Assembly (NCBI GenBank): GCA_910584075.1
Contig: CAJTZI010000050.1
Coordinates: forward strand, 1-15,568
Reading direction: 5' to 3'
DNA from: an uncultured Oscillibacter sp.
GTDB lineage: Bacteria > Bacillota > Clostridia > Oscillospirales > Oscillospiraceae
Length of the DNA stretch: 15,568 nt
This document shows, one piece after another, positions 12,474-15,568 of this stretch. The position numbers and the translations under genes were made by a program. Under the pieces are notes generated by a model. The model made no database searches and was not told where the DNA came from. It worked only from the letters and a program-made list of their open reading frames with translations. How positions within the stretch are numbered: position 1 is the first letter of the stretch; each line of letters opens with the position of its first letter.

Positions 12474-14573
12474 ATGAACGAAGAGACGACAAGGGTGGAG
12501 GAGAAGCTGGTGCTGCCCAGAACCATCCACCTAGTACCCATGGACGTGATCAGTGGCTTTGAGGTCCGCCCCGGGTTTTATGAGATCAATGGGGCCACCG
12601 CCATCCCCGGCGGTGTGAATTTCACGGTCCACTCCCACAATGCCAGCTCCATTGAGCTGCTGCTGTTTCACAGGGGGGAGGCGGAGCCCTTCGCAGCGCT
12701 GCCCTTTCCCAAGCGCTATCGGATCGGCAACGTGTACTCCATGATCGTGTTCAAGCTGAACATAGAGGAGTTCGAGTACGCATACCGGGTAGACGGCCCC
12801 TATGAGCCGGAGAAGGGGCTGATCTTTGACCGGACCCGCTACCTGCTGGACCCCTATGCCAAGGCGGTGACGGGGCAGAGCCGGTGGGGGAAGACCTCTC
12901 CCCACGGCCAGCACTACCGGGCCCGGGTGGTGAAGGACGACTTCGACTGGAAGGACGCCCGGCCGCCTCTGATCCCCATGGAGGACCTCATCATCTACGA
13001 GCTCCATGTCCGGGGCTTTACCAAAGATCCCTCCTCCGGCGTCCAATATCCCGGAACCTTTGCGGGGCTTCTGGAAAAGCTGCCGTACCTGCTGGAGCTG
13101 GGGGTCAACGCCGTGGAGCTCATGCCCATCTTTGAGTTTGACGAGATGCAGGATTACCGGGTGTGGGAGGGACAGGAGCTGTGCAACTACTGGGGCTACA
13201 ACACCGTCAGCTTTTTCGCGCCCAACACCAGCTACGCCGCCGGGACGGAGTACAACCGGGAGGGCAACGAGCTGAAAAATCTCATTAAGACCTTCCAGCA
13301 GCACGGCATTGAAGTGTATCTGGACGTGGTGTTCAACCACACGGCGGAGGGCAACGAGCAGGGGCCCTTCTTCTCCTTCAAGGGCTTTGACAACAACATC
13401 TACTATCTTCTGACGCCGGAGGGGCAGTACTACAATTTCAGCGGCTGCGGCAACACCGTCAACTGCAACCACCCCATTGTGCGGCAGATGATTCTGGACT
13501 GCCTGCGCTACTGGGTTACCACATACCACGTGGACGGCTTCCGCTTCGACCTGGCCTCCATCCTCAGCCGGGACGAGGACGGCGCCCCCATGGGGGACCC
13601 GCCCCTGCTCCAGGCCCTGGCCTTCGATCCCATTCTGGGGGACGTGAAGCTCATCGCTGAGGCCTGGGACGCCGGGGGGCTCTATCAGGTGGGTTCCTTC
13701 CCCGCCTGGAACCGCTGGGCGGAGTGGAACGGCCGGTACCGGGACGACCTGCGCCGCTACCTCAAGGGAGACGAGGGCTGCGCCCAGGCGGCGGCCCTGC
13801 GCCTCGCCGGCTCCCGGGACATCTACGGCGGCGAGGGGCGGAAGGATGCCTCCATCAACTTCCTCACCTGCCACGACGGGTTTACCCTCTACGACCTCTA
13901 TGCCTACAACGAAAAGCACAACGAGAAAAACGGCTGGGGCGGCACCGACGGTGCGGGGGACAACAACAGCTGGAACTGCGGCGCCGAGGGGGAGACGGAG
14001 GACCCGGCGGTGAACGCCCTGCGGCGGCGGATGATCCGCAGCGCTTTTGCCCTGCTGATGTGCAGTCGGGGGATTCCCATGTTCCTGGCGGGGGATGAGT
14101 TCTGCAACACCCAGTTCGGCAACAACAACGCCTATTGCCAGGACAACATCACCTCCTGGCTGGACTGGTCCCGGCTGGAGAAAAACAGGGGAATGTTTCG
14201 CTTTTTCCAGCATATGATCCGCTTCCGGAAGGAGCATCGGGTGGTGCGGACCAATCTGAGCAATGGCGCCTGCGGCTTTCCGGACGTCAGCTTCCACGGG
14301 GTGGAGCCCTGGTGCGGCGGATTTTTTGAGAGCCATGAGCGGTACGTGGGCGTGATGTTCGCCGGGGCCCAGCGGAGCACCGGGCCCCAGGTGGTCTATG
14401 TGGCCTCCAACGCCTGGTGGGAGGAGCTGGAGATCACCCTGCCCCGCCTGCCCGCCTCCATGTACTGGGAGCTGGCGGCGGACACATGGGAGGAGGAACA
14501 GCCCTCCCGGCGGGCGGCGGAGGACCGCTTTACCATCCGGCCCAGAAGCGTCATGGTGTTTGTGGCCCGGTAG
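12474..14573 (+). CDS. glgX: Glycogen debranching enzyme (GlgX/isoamylase-like, GH13 with CBM48)
   Basis: A 699-residue cytoplasmic enzyme that hydrolyses alpha-1,6 branches of glycogen or limit dextrins. An N-terminal stretch (1-28) precedes a CBM48-type domain (about 30-130). The catalytic barrel shows DVVFNHT (284-290), the nucleophile Asp359 in DGFRFDLAS, the acid/base Glu396 in LIAEAWD and Asp468 in CHDGFTLYD, so all three catalytic acids are present. GDEFCNTQFGNNNAYCQDN is the usual GlgX/TreX segment, and the C-terminal beta domain ends in FTIRPRSVMVFVAR. Length is normal. GGAGGAG at 12462-12468 supports the ATG, 23 bases after the Nudix stop, so it is probably third in one operon. No glycogen synthase or phosphorylase gene is in the window. 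Isoamylase/TreX naming is equally possible. Confidence 0.92.
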   Translation: MNEETTRVEEKLVLPRTIHLVPMDVISGFEVRPGFYEINGATAIPGGVNFTVHSHNASSIELLLFHRGEAEPFAALPFPKRYRIGNVYSMIVFKLNIEEFEYAYRVDGPYEPEKGLIFDRTRYLLDPYAKAVTGQSRWGKTSPHGQHYRARVVKDDFDWKDARPPLIPMEDLIIYELHVRGFTKDPSSGVQYPGTFAGLLEKLPYLLELGVNAVELMPIFEFDEMQDYRVWEGQELCNYWGYNTVSFFAPNTSYAAGTEYNREGNELKNLIKTFQQHGIEVYLDVVFNHTAEGNEQGPFFSFKGFDNNIYYLLTPEGQYYNFSGCGNTVNCNHPIVRQMILDCLRYWVTTYHVDGFRFDLASILSRDEDGAPMGDPPLLQALAFDPILGDVKLIAEAWDAGGLYQVGSFPAWNRWAEWNGRYRDDLRRYLKGDEGCAQAAALRLAGSRDIYGGEGRKDASINFLTCHDGFTLYDLYAYNEKHNEKNGWGGTDGAGDNNSWNCGAEGETEDPAVNALRRRMIRSAFALLMCSRGIPMFLAGDEFCNTQFGNNNAYCQDNITSWLDWSRLEKNRGMFRFFQHMIRFRKEHRVVRTNLSNGACGFPDVSFHGVEPWCGGFFESHERYVGVMFAGAQRSTGPQVVYVASNAWWEELEITLPRLPASMYWELAADTWEEEQPSRRAAEDRFTIRPRSVMVFVAR

Positions 14574-14596
14574 CAGAGGCGCCTGTTAGCGGATCT

Positions 14597-14625
14597 TACA
14601 AAAAAATTGTAGGATTGCATAAAAT
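14597..14625 (+). promoter_or_regulatory. Possible promoter with an overlapping dyad before the coiled-coil gene
   Basis: In the 123-base gap after the debranching gene, TAAAAT (14620-14625) could be a -10, with TTACAA (14596-14601) as a poor -35 at 18 bases. A perfect dyad, TACAA-N5-TTGTA (14597-14611), covers that -35 and the spacer and looks like an operator half-site pair. No intrinsic terminator was seen in the gap, so co-transcription with the upstream operon is also possible. Confidence 0.3.
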
Positions 14626-14696
14626 TTCCACTTGGGTATTTCCATCCGCCCTGCGTCTGCCGATATATACCCTGTAAGCAGAGAGGAGGGACGGCC

Positions 14697-15407
14697 ATGG
14701 AGTCCAGCGGGATCACCGGCGGCGCGGGTGCGCCTCAGCGGCAGGACTACGCCGCCTCCGTCCAGAGGGAGACCAAGAGCGTCTATGAGATGATGCGGGA
14801 CGCCAAGGAGCAGGCGGAGGCCCGGCGGGATCAGCTCAAGCTGCCCAAAAACGCCCGCTACGGGGACGCCCCCATGATGGCCTATGCCAAGCTGGCACGG
14901 GCCAGGACGCCGGGTGAGATCACCGCCGCCTCCGGCTATGCCCGGCGGAAGATCGTCCAGCTGCAGTCCGCCCTGCGGAGCGATCCGGACAACAAAGAGC
15001 GCATTCAGGCGGCCATCCGCCAATTGCAGAAGGCCGTCCGCCGGGCGGGGAAGAAGCAGCGGGACGTACAGGGGGAGAAGCTGGCGGAGAGCCGGCGGAA
15101 GAAGGCCCTGGAGGAGAAGAACCGCCGAAAGGCTGCCCAGCTCCGGCAGGAGCTCACCCGCACCCGGGCGCTGCGGAGCATTCGGGAATCTGGCTATATC
15201 CGGGAGGCTGAGATGGACAATCGGACACAGGAGCATCTGTCCGCCGCCAGACTGGAGCTGCGGACCCAATTGCAGGAGCTTACCGCCTCCACGGCAGGAG
15301 TCTCGGCGGCGGCCGCCGCCCATCAGTACGCCGCCGCCCAGGCGGTGACGGCTGCGGAGGCTCCGGCGGCCCCGGAGGCGGGCGCGGGTCTGGATATGCT
15401 GGCATGA
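14697..15407 (+). CDS. Basic, coiled-coil protein of unknown function
   Basis: A 236-residue protein that I do not recognise. It has no signal peptide, no membrane segment, no cysteine and no tryptophan. Residues 16-70 are charged and contain LKLPKNARYGDAPMMAYAKL, which looks like a conserved core. Residues about 82-197 are rich in Arg, Lys, Glu, Gln and Ala with heptad-like spacing and should form a long helical coiled coil. The tail (199-236) is Ala/Pro-rich and probably disordered. The start is secure: AGGAGGG at 14684-14690, six bases before the ATG. Gene-like codon use and the strong ribosome binding site argue that it is real. The overall basic charge would allow nucleic-acid or membrane-surface binding, but that is speculation. 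A strong terminator follows. Confidence 0.8.
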   Translation: MESSGITGGAGAPQRQDYAASVQRETKSVYEMMRDAKEQAEARRDQLKLPKNARYGDAPMMAYAKLARARTPGEITAASGYARRKIVQLQSALRSDPDNKERIQAAIRQLQKAVRRAGKKQRDVQGEKLAESRRKKALEEKNRRKAAQLRQELTRTRALRSIRESGYIREAEMDNRTQEHLSAARLELRTQLQELTASTAGVSAAAAAHQYAAAQAVTAAEAPAAPEAGAGLDMLA

Positions 15408-15478
15408 GCGTTTTCCAGATTCTAAAAAACAGGGAGAAGTTTGGGGTACAAAACATACGTGAAATGGACACCCGCTGA
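15404..15478 (+). CDS. Possible 24-residue small ORF coupled to the coiled-coil gene
   Basis: The ATG at 15404 overlaps the stop codon of the preceding gene as ATGA and opens a reading frame of 24 codons, starting MSVFQILKNREKFGVQNIRE and ending MDTR. It lies before the terminator, so it would be on the same transcript. The overlap is the only support: no clear ribosome binding site, and the DNA here is much less GC-rich than the gene before it. It may be a chance frame in a 3' untranslated region or a remnant. Confidence 0.22.
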   Translation: MSVFQILKNREKFGVQNIREMDTR

Positions 15479-15522
15479 AAGGGAGCTGCTTTTAGGGGCG
15501 GTGACGTAAGAAAACATTTTAA

Positions 15523-15568
15523 GCGAGGGTCGGCGTAGCGTCAAGCTGCGCCGACTTTCGCATTATTT
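15523..15568 (+). terminator. Strong intrinsic terminator
   Basis: Bases 15523-15539 pair with 15545-15561 along 17 positions without a mismatch, counting three G-U pairs, around a GTCAA loop. ATTATTT follows to the window edge. This should end the transcript of the coiled-coil gene. Between 15479 and 15522 nothing else was recognised. Confidence 0.85.

Noticed and set aside
12531..14336. Minus-strand open frame of 601 codons opposite the debranching gene.
   Set aside because: Shadow of the GlgX frame; the translation is Val/Gly/His-rich without any domain, and the plus strand carries all GH13 catalytic motifs.

Overview
The window comes from a GC-rich, spore-forming, Gram-positive Firmicute, most likely a gut Clostridia of the Oscillospiraceae type (Flavonifractor/Lawsonibacter/Oscillibacter relatives). 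This is inferred from strong GGAGG-type ribosome binding sites, near-consensus sigma-A promoters, a lipoprotein signal on the solute-binding protein, a SpoIIQ-like M23 protein with a sporulation-sigma-like promoter, and a DUF3810 protein. No database search was possible. No rRNA, tRNA, CRISPR array, transposase, integrase or phage gene was seen.

Layout. (1) 1-1150: a stand-alone ATP-pyrophosphatase/dimerisation part of GMP synthase on the minus strand, with its own promoter and no glutaminase domain attached. (2) 1151-2344: a mostly empty, less GC-rich spacer, then a plus-strand SpoIIQ-like M23 protein, closed by a 17-bp hairpin that reads as a terminator both ways. (3) 2413-4029: a minus-strand pair, a DUF3810 membrane zinc protein followed by a small ankyrin protein. 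(4) 4030-4306: non-coding DNA filled with short GC-rich palindromes. (5) 4307-9398: a complete peptide/nickel-type ABC importer operon on the minus strand, in the order binding lipoprotein, permease B, permease C, ATPase D, ATPase F. Its cistrons are overlapped or nearly so, and a leader of about 185 nt carries large inverted repeats. (6) 9465-10739: an AI-2E/PerM family membrane protein on the minus strand, divergent from (7) 10952-14573: a lipid/diacylglycerol kinase, a CoA-type Nudix hydrolase and a GlgX-like glycogen debranching enzyme on the plus strand. The two divergent promoters appear to share one palindromic -35 hexamer. (8) 14697-15568: a basic, coiled-coil protein of unknown function, a possible 24-residue coupled small ORF, and a strong intrinsic terminator.

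How the parts work together. The only clear multi-gene machine is the importer: lipoprotein capture outside, two permeases, and two ATPases inside, all translationally coupled. The kinase and Nudix genes are coupled by a GTGA overlap and GlgX follows by 23 bases, so these three probably form one housekeeping operon (lipid phosphorylation, CoA turnover, glycogen breakdown). I do not see convincing evidence of a wholly new multi-gene system. The most unusual signals are regulatory: the competing inverted repeats in the importer leader and the back-to-back promoters with a shared -35. The split GMP synthase, the DUF3810-ankyrin pair and the unknown coiled-coil gene come next.
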